This document shows, piece by piece, positions 36,128-45,014 of a stretch of 64,000 nucleotides of DNA. Position numbers and translations under genes: made by a program. The notes under the pieces are model-generated. The model worked only from the letters and a program-made list of their open reading frames with translations. It was not told where the DNA came from and did not search any database. Every line of letters starts with the position of its first letter. Position 1 is the stretch's first letter. The DNA comes from Planomonospora sp. ID67723 (GTDB taxonomy: Bacteria; Actinomycetota; Actinomycetes; Streptosporangiales; Streptosporangiaceae): the NCBI RefSeq assembly GCF_015711605.1, contig NZ_JABTEZ010000005.1:1-64000 (forward strand), read 5' to 3'.

Positions 36128-36529
36128 TCAGGCGGCCTTGGTCTCCCAGAAGATCTTGGAGATCTCGTCGATCTTGCCCAGCAGCTCGTCGGCCTTGGCC
36201 ACGTCGACGGTGCCCTTGCCGCCGGCGGCGCCCGCCAGCTTGGTGGCGTCCCAGAAGAGCTGGTGGAGCTGGGGGTAGGTCTCCAGGTGCGGAGGCTTGA
36301 AGTAGTCGGTCCACAGCACCCACAGGTGGTGCTTGACCAGCTCGGACCGCTCCTCCTTGATCGTGAGCGCGCGGGCGCGGAAGACCGGGTCCTCGTTGGC
36401 GGCGTACTTCTCCATGATGGCCTTCACGGACTCGGCCTCGATGCGGGCCTGGGCCGGGTCGTACACGCCGCAGGGGAGGTCGCAGTGGGCCGAGGCGACG
36501 TGCCTGGGGCGCAGAAGTCGTGCGAGCAT
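36128..36529 (-). CDS. sodN: Nickel superoxide dismutase
   Basis: A 133-residue NiSOD that disproportionates superoxide. A 14-residue leader (MLARLLRPRHVASA) must be removed so that the nickel hook HCDLPCGVYDP starts with histidine 1. The helical-bundle remainder is normal. The start is ATG 36529 with AAGGAAGGA eight bases upstream. It is divergent from the maturation protease gene sodX. Nickel-dependent control (Nur) is known in relatives, but a canonical site is not obvious. Confidence 0.95.
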   Translation of the reverse strand: MLARLLRPRHVASAHCDLPCGVYDPAQARIEAESVKAIMEKYAANEDPVFRARALTIKEERSELVKHHLWVLWTDYFKPPHLETYPQLHQLFWDATKLAGAAGGKGTVDVAKADELLGKIDEISKIFWETKAA

Positions 36530-36547
36530 CGGAAAAATCCTTCCTTG

Positions 36548-36563
36548 ATGCTGAGATCAGCAT
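36548..36563. promoter_or_regulatory. Perfect palindrome in the sodN-sodX intergenic region
   Basis: ATGCTGA and TCAGCAT arms of 7 bases with a two-base spacer, 18 bases from the sodN ATG. It could be a repressor site for the divergent pair or a leader hairpin. It does not resemble the known Nur box. Confidence 0.5.
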
Positions 36564-36622
36564 GGTCCGGATCTGACCTTACTCGCCTTCGAAAAGCCGT
36601 GCCGGAAGGGGGCCGCAGCTCC

Positions 36623-36931
36623 GTGAGAGTCCGTGTCGAGGGGGAGTCCATGCTGCCCGTCCTGAGCCCGGGAGACTGGCTGTGGGTACGGCGCGGCGCC
36701 CGGATCCGGCAGGGGGACCTGGTGGTCGCGCGGCTCCCGGACGACCCGTCCCTGCTGATCGTCAAGCGTGCCGCGTGGCCGGAGGACGGCGGCTGGTGGC
36801 TGGAGAGCGACAACCAGCGCGCCCACGGCCGCCGGGACAGCTGGGACTTCGGCCCGGTCCCGGTGGTCGGCCGGGTGGTCCTGCGCTACCGGCCGCTGTC
36901 GAGCCGGCCGTTCTTCTTCCGGGCCCGGTAG
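36623..36931 (+). CDS. sodX: Nickel-type superoxide dismutase maturation protease SodX
   Basis: A 102-residue S26-type (signal-peptidase-like) protease that cleaves the SodN leader. The catalytic serine is in EGESMLPVLSPGD (S9) and the lysine in LLIVKRAAW (K48). I chose GTG 36623; GTG 36599 would add eight residues. It has no membrane helix. Its last 46 bases overlap the 3' end of the opposite-strand CGNR gene. Confidence 0.85.
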   Translation: MRVRVEGESMLPVLSPGDWLWVRRGARIRQGDLVVARLPDDPSLLIVKRAAWPEDGGWWLESDNQRAHGRRDSWDFGPVPVVGRVVLRYRPLSSRPFFFRAR

Positions 36932-37431
36932 GCGGCGACGTTCGCCCGGCTGGCGCACCGTTCCGAGCAGTAGCGCCGGGACCGGTTGGAGGAGGTGTCG
37001 AGGTAGGCCCTGCGGCAGGGCGGCGCCTGGCACAGGCCGAGCCGGTCCACGCCGAGGCCGGTGACGATGGAGGCCAGCCCCATCACGGCGCCCACGATGT
37101 ACTGGTCGGAGAAGCGGCCGCCCTCGGTGAGGTGCATGTGCCAGGCCTCGCCGTCGTGGTCGGAGATCTGGGGATGGACCGGGTGGCGGCGGAGCAGGGC
37201 GTTGAGCCGGTCGACCACTTGGCGCTCGTCCCCGTCCGCCGCGGCCTCGAAGAGCGCCAGCAGCTCCTCGCGCAGCTCGCGCAGGGCGTCGAGGTCGTCG
37301 CGCCCGAGGCGGGAGGCGTGCCCCGGACGGCCGCTCTCCTCCAGCAGCGCCCGCAGTCCCGCCAGGCCGGCGAGGCGGTCGGGGCTGTTGACGAGCAGGA
37401 CGGCCAGCTCGGCGTAGGTGGTCAGGTCCAC
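36886..37431 (-). CDS. CGNR zinc-finger (ABATE-domain) protein
   Basis: A 181-residue protein with an N-terminal ABATE-like domain (about residues 1-130) and a C-terminal CGNR-type zinc finger (CQAPPCRRAYLDTSSNRSRR followed by YCSERCASR). It is probably a DNA-binding regulator; targets are unknown. Its coding end overlaps sodX tail to tail by 46 bases. Confidence 0.82.
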   Translation of the reverse strand: MDLTTYAELAVLLVNSPDRLAGLAGLRALLEESGRPGHASRLGRDDLDALRELREELLALFEAAADGDERQVVDRLNALLRRHPVHPQISDHDGEAWHMHLTEGGRFSDQYIVGAVMGLASIVTGLGVDRLGLCQAPPCRRAYLDTSSNRSRRYCSERCASRANVAAYRARKKNGRLDSGR

Positions 37432-37701
37432 GGGGAGATCCGTTGATGTAAGTGACGGTTGGCGGGATCGAGTATTACACGGGGTGACGCGTTTAACACG
37501 TTGTCAACGAAAGTGACCTTGTTCTGTCATCCACCCGAGTCTCAGTATGTGGCACAATCAAAAAACGGGTGACCCCCGTACCCCTCTCCAGACGACCGTT
37601 CTCAGCGCGTAAGACCCGAGCGGCTACCGAAGCCGGGCACGCTTCCCACGGCGTCCACGAAGGAACCAATCCGTCTGTCTGACTGAACTACAGGGGTCGC
37701 T
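37432..37701 (+). promoter_or_regulatory. Upstream region of the malic enzyme gene
   Basis: About 270 bases that are less GC-rich than the neighbours. TTGTCA near 37500 followed by CAATCAAAAAA near 37555 marks a likely promoter zone. A GGGGTGACGCG element at 37481 and GGGTGACCCCCGT at 37567 are related. No gene is seen. Confidence 0.4.
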
Positions 37702-38895
37702 GTGGCCGTCACGCCATCCTCCATCTCCCTCGAATCCCTCGATCTGGATCCCGCCTTCGCCCTGCACCGCGGCGGCAAGCTGGAAGTCCGCTCCACCGTC
37801 CCCGTCCGCGACGCCGACGACCTCTCCCTCGCCTACACCCCCGGCGTGGCCAAGGTCTGCACCGCGATCGCCGAGGACGCCGAGCTCGTCAACGACTACA
37901 CCTGGGTTTCGAACGTCGTCGCCGTCGTCTCCGACGGCACCGCGGTGCTCGGCCTCGGGGACATCGGGCCGGCCGCCGCCATGCCGGTCATGGAGGGCAA
38001 GGCCCTGCTCTTCAAGCAGTTCGCGAACGTCGACGCCGTGCCGATCTGCCTCGACTGCACCGACGTGGACGCCCTCGTCGAGACCGTGGCCCGGCTCGCG
38101 CCCTCGTTCGGCGGCATCAACCTCGAGGACATCAGCGCGCCGCGCTGCTTCGAGGTCGAGGACCGGCTGCGCGAGCTGCTGGACATCCCGGTCTTCCACG
38201 ACGACCAGCACGGCACCGCGATCGTCGTGCTGGCCGCGCTGAAGAACGCGGCCCGGCTGACCGGCCGCCCGCTCGGCGAGCTGCGCGCCGTGGTCGCGGG
38301 CGCCGGGGCCTCCGGCGTCGCGGTCAGCCGCATCATGCTCAACGCCGGCATCGGCGACATCGCGGTCTCCGACTCCCGCGGGATCATCTACGAGGGCCGT
38401 GCCGGGCTCAACCCGGTGAAGGAGGCTCTGGCCCGCGACACCAACAGGGCCGGCCTGCGCGGCTCCACCGAGGAGGCGCTGGCCGGCGCCGACGTGTTCG
38501 TCGGGCTCTCGGGCTCGACGGTCTCGGAGGCGGCCATCGCCTCGATGGCGCCCGGAGCATTCGTCTTCGCGCTCTCCAACCCGACGCCGGAGGTCCACCC
38601 GGAGATCGCCGGGAGGCACGCCGCGGTGGTCGCCACCGGCCGCTCGGACTTCCCCAACCAGATCAACAACGTGCTGGCCTTCCCCGGCGTGTTCCGGGGA
38701 GCGCTCGACGTCCGCGCCACCACCATCACCGAGAACATGAAGGTGGCCGCGGCCGAGGCCCTGGCCGCGGTGATCGCCGACGGGGACCTCACGGCCGACT
38801 ACGTGATCCCGAGCCCGTTCGACGGACGGGTCGCCCCCGCGGTCACCGCCGCGGTCGCCGCCCAGGCCCGTGCCGACGGGGTCGCCCGCCGCTGA
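37702..38895 (+). CDS. NAD-dependent malic enzyme
   Basis: A 397-residue malic enzyme of the short bacterial class that oxidatively decarboxylates malate to pyruvate. Motifs are YTPGVAKVC near residue 44, the catalytic lysine in [11 protein letters not shown], the metal site FHDDQHGTA and the Rossmann loop GAGASGVA. The late [10 protein letters not shown] motif is present. The start is GTG 37702. A strong terminator follows. Confidence 0.92.
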   Translation: MAVTPSSISLESLDLDPAFALHRGGKLEVRSTVPVRDADDLSLAYTPGVAKVCTAIAEDAELVNDYTWVSNVVAVVSDGTAVLGLGDIGPAAAMPVMEGKALLFKQFANVDAVPICLDCTDVDALVETVARLAPSFGGINLEDISAPRCFEVEDRLRELLDIPVFHDDQHGTAIVVLAALKNAARLTGRPLGELRAVVAGAGASGVAVSRIMLNAGIGDIAVSDSRGIIYEGRAGLNPVKEALARDTNRAGLRGSTEEALAGADVFVGLSGSTVSEAAIASMAPGAFVFALSNPTPEVHPEIAGRHAAVVATGRSDFPNQINNVLAFPGVFRGALDVRATTITENMKVAAAEALAAVIADGDLTADYVIPSPFDGRVAPAVTAAVAAQARADGVARR

Positions 38896-38940
38896 AAGCG
38901 TCCCGGGGCGCCTCCGGTACACCTGTGAGGCACCCACCTG

Positions 38941-38978
38941 CGAAGACGCCCTCCGCCCGATCGGCGGGGGCGTCTTCG
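38941..38978 (+). terminator. Terminator of the malic enzyme gene
   Basis: CGAAGACGCCC...and its complement form arms of up to 17 bases (38941-38957 with 38962-38978, one mismatch) around a 4-base loop, followed by TCGTTTG. Confidence 0.82.
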
Positions 38979-39133
38979 TCGTTTGTCGGCCAAGACTCGT
39001 CACTGTTTGTGATATAAAAAGAGCCCTCCGTTATCTTCTCGGGCAAGGGCGCGCACGAGGGACGGATGTGCGCGCAGAGGGCGCCGGATGCGCCCTCATG
39101 CGCTCCCCGCATTTCTCACCGTCGAGGAGAGCG

Positions 39134-40492
39134 ATGGAACGCGAGCCCAACCGACTGCTCAAGAGGTTCATAGACGAGGCCGGCTTCACCTACAAGGAGC
39201 TGGCCCGGAAGATCAACGATCTCGGCGTGATCCGGGGCCTGTCCGGGCTGCGGCACGACCACAGCTCGGTCATGCGCTGGCTCGGTGGCCAGCGGCCGAA
39301 GGAACCGGTTCCCGGTCTGCTCGCCGAGATCTTCACCCTCCGGCTCGGCCGGAGGATCGACCCGGACGATTTGGGGCTGCCCGCAGTGTCCACACCCCTC
39401 GACCTCGGGCAGGAGATCACCCATACCTGGCATGAGGGGGTTGCAACCGTGACAGCACTGTGGCGAGCGGACGTGGAGAGGCGCAAGTTCCTGCTCGACT
39501 CCACCTTCGTGATCGGAGCCGGTTCCGTCGGAGCCGTGCGCTGGTTGTCCCTGCCTCTGGAGGCGCGCCCCGTGGCGGGCGGCTCCCGGATGGTGGGCAT
39601 GGCCGACATCGCCGCGATCCGGGAGGTGACCCGGTCCTTCGGTGAGCTGGACAACAGGTTCGGCGGCGGCCGGATCCGCTCGGCGGTCGTGAAATATCTG
39701 GACACGGCCGTCGCGCCGCTGCTCAACGACGGCTCGTACGCCGAGGCCACCGGCAAGGAGCTCGCCTCGGCCGCCGCCGAGCTGACCCGGTTGGCCGGGT
39801 GGATGGCCTACGACCTGGAGCACCACGGCGTGGCCCAGCGCTACCTGATCCAGGCCCTGCGCCTGGCCAGGGGGGCCGACGACCACGGTCTCGCCGGGGA
39901 GATCCTCGCCGGCATGAGCCACCAGGCCGTCTACATCGGGCAGCCCGCGCACGCCCTCGACCTGGCGCGGGCCGCGCAGGTCTCGGCCCAGCGGGCGGGG
40001 ATCGCCTCCCTGCTCGCCGAGGCGTACGTGCTGGAGGCCCACGCCCACGCCCTGCTGAAGGACCGGGCGGCCTGCGCCGGGGCGCTGCACCGGGCGGAGC
40101 TGGCCTTCGACGCCAGGAAGACCGGTGCGGAGCCCGGCTGGATCGCCTACTTCGACGAGGCCTACCTGTCGGCCAAGTTCGCCCACTGCTTCCGCGACCT
40201 GGGCGACGGGGAGCAGGCCGTACGGCACGCGCGGCGATCGCTGGAGATGGACGGACGGTTCGTGCGCGGGCGGATGTTCAACCTGTCGCTGCTCGCCGCG
40301 GGGCTGCTGCGGACCGGGGAGGTGGAGGAGGCCTGCACGGCGGCCGGCGAGGCGCTGGAGCTGGCCGGCGGGCTCCAGTCGGCCCGGACCCGGTCCTACG
40401 TGGCCGACCTGCGGGGGCGGCTGGAGCCGTACGCCGCCGAGCCGCCGGTCCGGGAGCTGAACGAGCGGATCGGGGAGCTCGTCCCGGCCTGA
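39134..40492 (+). CDS. Transcriptional regulator with TPR-like repeats (NsdA-like, tentative)
   Basis: A 452-residue protein starting at ATG 39134 (GGAGA six bases upstream). An N-terminal helix-turn-helix-like segment (FTYKELARKINDLGVIRGL, about residues 17-35) is followed by a twin-arginine-like, internal hydrophobic stretch (ERRKFLLDSTFVIGAGSVGA) and TPR-like helical hairpins (about residues 215-440). This is the layout of actinomycete developmental regulators such as NsdA. Its ligand and targets are unknown. It is monocistronic. Confidence 0.7.
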   Translation: MEREPNRLLKRFIDEAGFTYKELARKINDLGVIRGLSGLRHDHSSVMRWLGGQRPKEPVPGLLAEIFTLRLGRRIDPDDLGLPAVSTPLDLGQEITHTWHEGVATVTALWRADVERRKFLLDSTFVIGAGSVGAVRWLSLPLEARPVAGGSRMVGMADIAAIREVTRSFGELDNRFGGGRIRSAVVKYLDTAVAPLLNDGSYAEATGKELASAAAELTRLAGWMAYDLEHHGVAQRYLIQALRLARGADDHGLAGEILAGMSHQAVYIGQPAHALDLARAAQVSAQRAGIASLLAEAYVLEAHAHALLKDRAACAGALHRAELAFDARKTGAEPGWIAYFDEAYLSAKFAHCFRDLGDGEQAVRHARRSLEMDGRFVRGRMFNLSLLAAGLLRTGEVEEACTAAGEALELAGGLQSARTRSYVADLRGRLEPYAAEPPVRELNERIGELVPA

Positions 40493-40534
40493 GCCTCCCG
40501 GGTCGCCCGCGGCGTCTGGACATCCGAAGACGTC

Positions 40535-40600
40535 CCGGACGTCCGGAGAGATGCCGGCTCTGAGGAGGCGCTGTCCGGGAATGCACCGGACGTCCGGAGA
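40535..40600. repeat. Pair of palindromic CCGGACGTCCGG elements
   Basis: CCGGACGTCCGGAGA occurs at 40535 and 40586, 51 bases apart. Each copy holds a perfect 12-base palindrome. They lie just after the stop of the TPR regulator and may be an extended termination or processing site. Confidence 0.7.
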
Positions 40601-40647
40601 AGCCGGCCGGCAACGGACCGGACCAGGAGAGCGGGTGTGAACGTGTG

Positions 40648-40673
40648 AGGGGCCCGGCGTGAGCCGGGCCCCT
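40648..40673. terminator. Bidirectional hairpin terminator
   Basis: Perfect 11-bp arms (AGGGGCCCGGC, 40648-40658, with 40663-40673) and a GTGA loop between two convergent transcription units. It can serve both. Confidence 0.78.
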
Positions 40674-40717
40674 CGGGGCGTCCCGGGAGGAGTCGGGTCT
40701 TCCCGGGGAGGGGCGCC

Positions 40718-41421
40718 CTACTTGAGGAGCTCGCCCCTGTCGCTGACGATCTTCGTGTTCCGGACCGCGTTGGCCTCGTTGTAGACCCCGGCCGCGTCAC
40801 CGTCGAAGTACGGCGAGCTGACGTAGTCCACCCGTTCGTTGCCGTCCTGGTCGTGGAAGAGGCTGGTGACGCCGTTGACGTAACCCAGGCGCTTGGCGTT
40901 GCTGTACTTCAGGACCCACGGGCCGCCGTCGGCGCCGCCGGTCATCGAGCACCTCAGCGCGACCTGGTCCTCGACCTCGTAGGCGCAGTGGCCCGCGGTG
41001 GCGACCAGGTTGCGGTGGCGGGACTGGATCGAGGTGCCGGTGCACCAGCGGGGGGCGCCCTTGTGGTCGAGGAAGAAGACCTTGCCGACGGTCCTGGGCA
41101 GGTTGACGTTCCTGACCTTGGTGGAGACGCCGCTCTCGCCGCCGACGGGGGCGACGGTGCCGGCCCTGCTGGCACTGGTGTCGCCGTGGCCGCGGACGAG
41201 CTTGGTGACGTCCTTGCTGTCCCAGGTGTACTGGGTGGCCTTCTTCAGCGCGGCGCCGTTGGCGTCCAGCCAGAACGCGGCGATCGCGTAGGCGCCCGGC
41301 CTGCCGCCGGTGAGGTCGTCGCGGTCGAACTCGGGTGCGGCCTGGGCGGGGGCGGCCAGGCCGCGGTGGCGAGACCGGCGGCGGCGAGGGGAGTGAGGAG
41401 GTGCTTCACACGGGGGTTCAC
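40718..41421 (-). pseudogene. Decayed secreted trypsin/V8-like protein (paralogue A)
   Basis: The GTG at 41421 with GGAG upstream begins a signal peptide (VKHLLTPLAAAGLATA), but one base is missing near 41365, in the GCGGCCTGG stretch, so the frame breaks. The rest reads on in another frame without a stop: FWLDANGAALKKATQ, VRNVNLPRTVGKVFFLDHKG, CTGTSIQSRHRNLVATAGHC. Then it jumps straight to ALRCSMTGGADGGPW. About 100 residues present in the relatives, including the catalytic-Asp strand, are deleted, and the active Ser is Asp. It is most similar to paralogues B and C. A sequencing error could explain only the one-base loss, not the deletion. Confidence 0.8.
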
Positions 41422-41566
41422 GATGACTCCAGGGGAGTGACGGCTTCGAACGTCTCGGACGTCACAGGGTGAGGGGTTCCGAAAAACCGTATCGGTGCCG
41501 CATTCCCGCTGGTAGGAGTGTTGCCTGGGAATTCGGTCGCGAATCCCGGCAGGTTCCGGACAACGA

Positions 41567-41598
41567 CAGAGGGCCCGGTCCGAAGACCGGGCCCTCTG
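41567..41598 (-). terminator. Terminator of paralogue B
   Basis: Perfect 14-bp arms (CAGAGGGCCCGGTC, 41567-41580, with 41585-41598) and a CGAA tetraloop, downstream of the B stop on the minus strand. Confidence 0.88.
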
Positions 41599-41661
41599 CT
41601 TGGAACTGGGGTGAACTAGAGGTTTGGACCCCCTAGCTCGGGATCGTCAGATCCGAATGGC

Positions 41662-43254
41662 TTACTTGTACAGCTCGCCGTTCGGGCCAACGATCTTGCC
41701 GGACCACACGTTGGCGGCCTTCTTGTAGATGTCGGCGGTCTCGCCGTCGAAGTACGCCGAGGTGCTCAGGTCGTAGCGGCCGTTGCCGTCCTGGTCACCG
41801 AAGAGGCTGGTGACACCGTTGACGTAGCCGACGCGCTTGGCGCTGCTGTACTTGATGAGCCACGGGGAGCCGTCGGCACCCGGGGTCATCGAGCACTTGA
41901 GGCCGACCTGCTCCTCGACCTTGTGGGCCGCGGAGACGTAGCTCTTGGCCGAGGTCTTGCCGTAGCACCACTTCGGCGTGACACCGGTGAAGGACTTGTC
42001 GCCGTCGCCGTGGGCGTCCGACGGGTAACCGAAGACGTACACGGCCTGGCCGGTCTTCTGGTTCCACGCGAAGCCCTGGCCACCGACGTTGTCGCCCAGA
42101 CGGCCAGCGTCCTTGGACAGCTCGATGTGGTAGGTCTCGAACCAGTAGCTGACGGCGCTCGCCAGGTACCACTGCTTGACGTAGGTCTTGACGACCCACC
42201 AGCCGGTGGGCAGCTCAATGTCGGTGCCGGGCACCTTGCCGCCCTTGAGCCCCTGGCCCAGCTCCTTGCCCGCAGCCTTACGCGCGTTGAACGCGTTCCA
42301 CTCGGACTCGGTGACGGACTCGATGACCAGACCGGCGCCGGGGCCGGCCAGCTTCTCGCCGTTCACGTTGGTAGCGGTGGAAGCCGGAGCCTTCGCCCAG
42401 ACGTCGAGGGTGACCTCTTCCTGAGCCAGGACCTTGGGCTTGGCGGTGTAGTCGTGACCGACCCGCTCCGTGGTGGCCTTGCCGTCCTCGCCCTTGATCT
42501 TGGCGGGGCCGTACAGGCCGTACTTGACGACGGCGGCCTCGTACTCGGCCTTGGTGATCTCCTTCTCGGAGAGGTACTTCGGCCCGATGAACTTCGCGTA
42601 CTCCTCAGCGGTGACCTGCTTGGCACCGTTGAAGTGGACACCGTTGTAGACGGTGACGAACGCGTAGTCCTTGTCGTAGTCCTCGTAGACGTCGAAGTCG
42701 TAGTGCGTCCACGCCTGCTTGCCGACGTAGATGCCCCACGGGGTCTTGCCCTGGTAGTAGCCGGGCACGAAGACCCAGTTGTCCATGACGTGACCGTTGT
42801 TGTCAGCGTCGTAGACGCAGTGACCAGCGGTGGCGACCAGGTTGCGGTACTTCGACTGGATCGAGGTGGCGGAGCACCACTTGTACTCGCCCTTGCCGTC
42901 GACGAAGAACACCTTGCCGATGGACTTCGGCAGGTTGATGTTCTTCACCTTGGCGGTGACGACCTTCTCGCCGCCGATCGGCGGGGCGATGCCGGGCTTG
43001 CCGTCAGTGGTCGGGCCACCCTTGGAGTTGAGCTTGGGGATGACCTTCACGTCGGCGTAGTAAGCCGTCGCGCGCTTCAGGGCCTCGTTGTTGGACTTGG
43101 TCCAGAACTGCACGACCGACTGAGCCTCGGCGGTGTTCTTGGCCATGGGGTCGGTCGCCCAGTCCGGGGCGGCCTGGGCGGTGCCGGCCAGGCCGGCGGC
43201 CAGCAGACCGGTGGCGAGAACGGCGCCACCGGCGGGGAGGAGGATGCGCTTCAA
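41662..43254 (-). CDS. Secreted trypsin/V8-like pseudoprotease with large insertion (paralogue B)
   Basis: A 530-residue exported protein; TTG start with AAGGAG five bases upstream. The signal peptide ends near residue 29 (GTAQA). A pro-region with FWTKSNNEALKRATAYY precedes the fold. The catalytic His145 (VATAGHC) and Asp196 (KDYAFV) are present, but the serine position is Asp461 in TPGADGSPW. Between the Asp motif and GRLGDNVGGQG (about residues 205-375) lies an insertion absent from the shortest relatives, with a long lysine-rich segment. It is probably non-catalytic and may bind substrate, inhibitor or cell wall. It is most like paralogue C. Confidence 0.85.
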   Translation of the reverse strand: MKRILLPAGGAVLATGLLAAGLAGTAQAAPDWATDPMAKNTAEAQSVVQFWTKSNNEALKRATAYYADVKVIPKLNSKGGPTTDGKPGIAPPIGGEKVVTAKVKNINLPKSIGKVFFVDGKGEYKWCSATSIQSKYRNLVATAGHCVYDADNNGHVMDNWVFVPGYYQGKTPWGIYVGKQAWTHYDFDVYEDYDKDYAFVTVYNGVHFNGAKQVTAEEYAKFIGPKYLSEKEITKAEYEAAVVKYGLYGPAKIKGEDGKATTERVGHDYTAKPKVLAQEEVTLDVWAKAPASTATNVNGEKLAGPGAGLVIESVTESEWNAFNARKAAGKELGQGLKGGKVPGTDIELPTGWWVVKTYVKQWYLASAVSYWFETYHIELSKDAGRLGDNVGGQGFAWNQKTGQAVYVFGYPSDAHGDGDKSFTGVTPKWCYGKTSAKSYVSAAHKVEEQVGLKCSMTPGADGSPWLIKYSSAKRVGYVNGVTSLFGDQDGNGRYDLSTSAYFDGETADIYKKAANVWSGKIVGPNGELYK

Positions 43255-43658
43255 GGGAAACTCCTTGGTCTGTCGTGGAACGCATCTTGCGTCCCATGCG
43301 TCAGTAAAGGGATAGCCAGGAACATACAGTGCTGATCTTGAGAAGCGGAAGTCGCTTCGTGAGTCTTGATGGGACCTGCGGGGGTCGATACCGTTCCGTT
43401 ACCTGCGTAGAGGTTTGAGATCACTGATCCAGAGGTGACTGCTGGGTCATGTTTTCGCAGATCAACGTAAGGTTGTTGTAAATGGTGCCGGTGTGACGTG
43501 AGTGTCCTGATACGTTCAGTCACCATCCATCTGTGACGCAGATCACATGGAACCGATGGCACCGATTCCGGCCGAGTCACGTCTAACGCGAACGATCTAC
43601 CCCTCCTGCTGGGACTCCAGGCGCCCGGGGAGCACGCCGGAAAGCCCCGGAAACGGGT
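43255..43658 (-). promoter_or_regulatory. Upstream region of paralogue B
   Basis: About 400 bases, AT-richer than the genes (for example 43400-43560). It contains GCATGGG and CTTTACT on the minus strand near 43295-43310, 41 to 56 bases before the TTG start. Similar elements precede paralogue E. No gene is seen. Confidence 0.45.
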
Positions 43659-43687
43659 GCGGGACCCGGCCACAGGCCGGGTCCCGC
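43659..43687 (-). terminator. Terminator of paralogue C
   Basis: Perfect 12-bp arms (GCGGGACCCGGC, 43659-43670, with 43676-43687) and a 5-base loop, downstream of the C stop. Confidence 0.85.
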
Positions 43688-43719
43688 ATTCACGACGGAG
43701 GGGCGAACCCCGTCCGGTG

Positions 43720-44880
43720 CTACTTGTACAGCTCGCCGTTCGGGCCGACGATCTTGCCGGACCACACGTTGGCGGCCTTCTTGTAGATGTCGGCGGTCTC
43801 GCCGTCGAAGTACGGCGAGGTGACCAGGTCGTAGCGGCTGTTGCCGTCCTGGTCACCGAAGAGGCTGGTGACGCCGTTGACGTAGCCCAGCCGGCTGCCG
43901 CTGCTGTACTGCTTCAGCCACGGGCCGCCGTCGGCGCCGGGGGTGAAGGAGCCCTTGAGACCGACGTGCTCCTCGACCTTCTCGGCCGCGGAGACGTAGA
44001 CCTTGCCGGACGGCTTGCCGTACAGGTACTTGGGCGTCACGCCGGTGTAGGGCTTGTCGCCGTCGGGGTGCGGGGCCTGCGGGTAGCCGAAGACGTAGAC
44101 CGCCTTGCCGGTCGGCTGGTTCCAGGTGAAGCCCTGGCCGCCGACGTTGTCGCCGAGGCGGCCGGCGTCCTTGGACAGGGCGATGTAGTAGTGCCCGCCC
44201 TTGGTCCACTTGGGGCCGGTGAAGTCCTTGTACTCGGCCGCGGTGACCTGCTTGACGCCGTTGAACAGCACGCCGTTGAAGACGGTGACGAAGGCGTAGT
44301 CCTTGTCGTAGTCCTCGTAGACGTCGAAGTCGTAGTGCGTCCACGCCTGCTTGCCGACGTAGATGCCCCACGGGGCCTTGCCCTGGTAGTAGCCCGGGAC
44401 GAAGACCCACTTGTCCATGACGTGGCCGTTGGAGCCCGGGTCGTAGACGCAGTGGCCGGCGGTGGCGACCAGGTTGCGGTACTTCGACTGGATCGAGGTG
44501 GCCGAGCACCAGCGCTTCTCGCCGTTGACGACGAAGAACACCTTGCCGATCGTCTTGGGCAGGTTGACGTTCTTCGCGAGGGACGGGGTGGGCTTCTCGG
44601 AGCCGATCGGGCCCACGGAGCCGGCCCTGCCGTCGGTGGAGGGGGCCCCGCCGGAGGTCAGCTTCGGCCCGTTGACGTCGGGGTAGAAGGCGGTGGCCTG
44701 CTTGAGGGCGGCGAAGTTGGACTCGGCCCAGAAGTCGACGACCGAGATCGCGGCGGCGTTGTTGGTGGCCATCGGGTCGGTCGCCCAGTCCGGGGCGGCC
44801 TGGGCGGTGCCGGCCAGACCGGCGGCCAGCAGGCCGGTGGCGAGTGCGGCGCCGCCGAGGGGGAGAAGGGAGTGCTTCAA
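43720..44880 (-). CDS. Secreted trypsin/V8-like pseudoprotease, short form (paralogue C)
   Basis: A 386-residue exported protein; TTG start with AAGGAG upstream. Signal peptide to about residue 29, pro-region FWAESNFAALKQATAFY, then RNLVATAGHCVYD and KDYAFVTVFNG. The serine position is Asp317 in TPGADGGPW, and the cysteine that precedes this motif in the relatives is also lost (GSFTPG). The variable insertion is short here (QVTAAEYKDFTGPKWTKGG), about 30 residues. Identity with B is very high in the C-terminus (YFDGETADIYKKAANVWSGK), suggesting recent duplication or conversion. Confidence 0.85.
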   Translation of the reverse strand: MKHSLLPLGGAALATGLLAAGLAGTAQAAPDWATDPMATNNAAAISVVDFWAESNFAALKQATAFYPDVNGPKLTSGGAPSTDGRAGSVGPIGSEKPTPSLAKNVNLPKTIGKVFFVVNGEKRWCSATSIQSKYRNLVATAGHCVYDPGSNGHVMDKWVFVPGYYQGKAPWGIYVGKQAWTHYDFDVYEDYDKDYAFVTVFNGVLFNGVKQVTAAEYKDFTGPKWTKGGHYYIALSKDAGRLGDNVGGQGFTWNQPTGKAVYVFGYPQAPHPDGDKPYTGVTPKYLYGKPSGKVYVSAAEKVEEHVGLKGSFTPGADGGPWLKQYSSGSRLGYVNGVTSLFGDQDGNSRYDLVTSPYFDGETADIYKKAANVWSGKIVGPNGELYK

Positions 44881-44971
44881 AGGTGCTCCTTGCGCTGCAA
44901 CGTTTCCCGAGAGTCGGGAGACTGCGGGACGACAAGGAACGAACCTATGCAGACAGCCGATGAGTCAAACA

Positions 44972-45014
44972 TTGCCTAAGGCTGCCTTAAGCCGCATTTA
45001 AGGTTCCTTTAAGG
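44972..45014 (-). repeat. Four CCTTAA-type direct repeats upstream of paralogue C
   Basis: On the minus strand CCTTAAAGG, CCTTAAATG, CTTAAGGCA and CCTTAGGCA follow one another with a period of about 10-12 bases. The array is AT-rich, lies 92-134 bases upstream of the C start and overlaps the D stop codon. One-helical-turn spacing suggests a cooperative regulator site. Confidence 0.6.

Noticed and set aside
35982-36563. Minus-strand frame containing SEDVTTAGAGYQ
   Set aside because: It arises from the 117-bp direct repeats and runs antisense or out of frame through sodN; no ribosome site.
36548-36563. Canonical Nur (nickel) box for sodN
   Set aside because: The dyad ATGCTGA-GA-TCAGCAT does not match the TTGCAA-type Nur site, so it is reported only as an unassigned palindrome.
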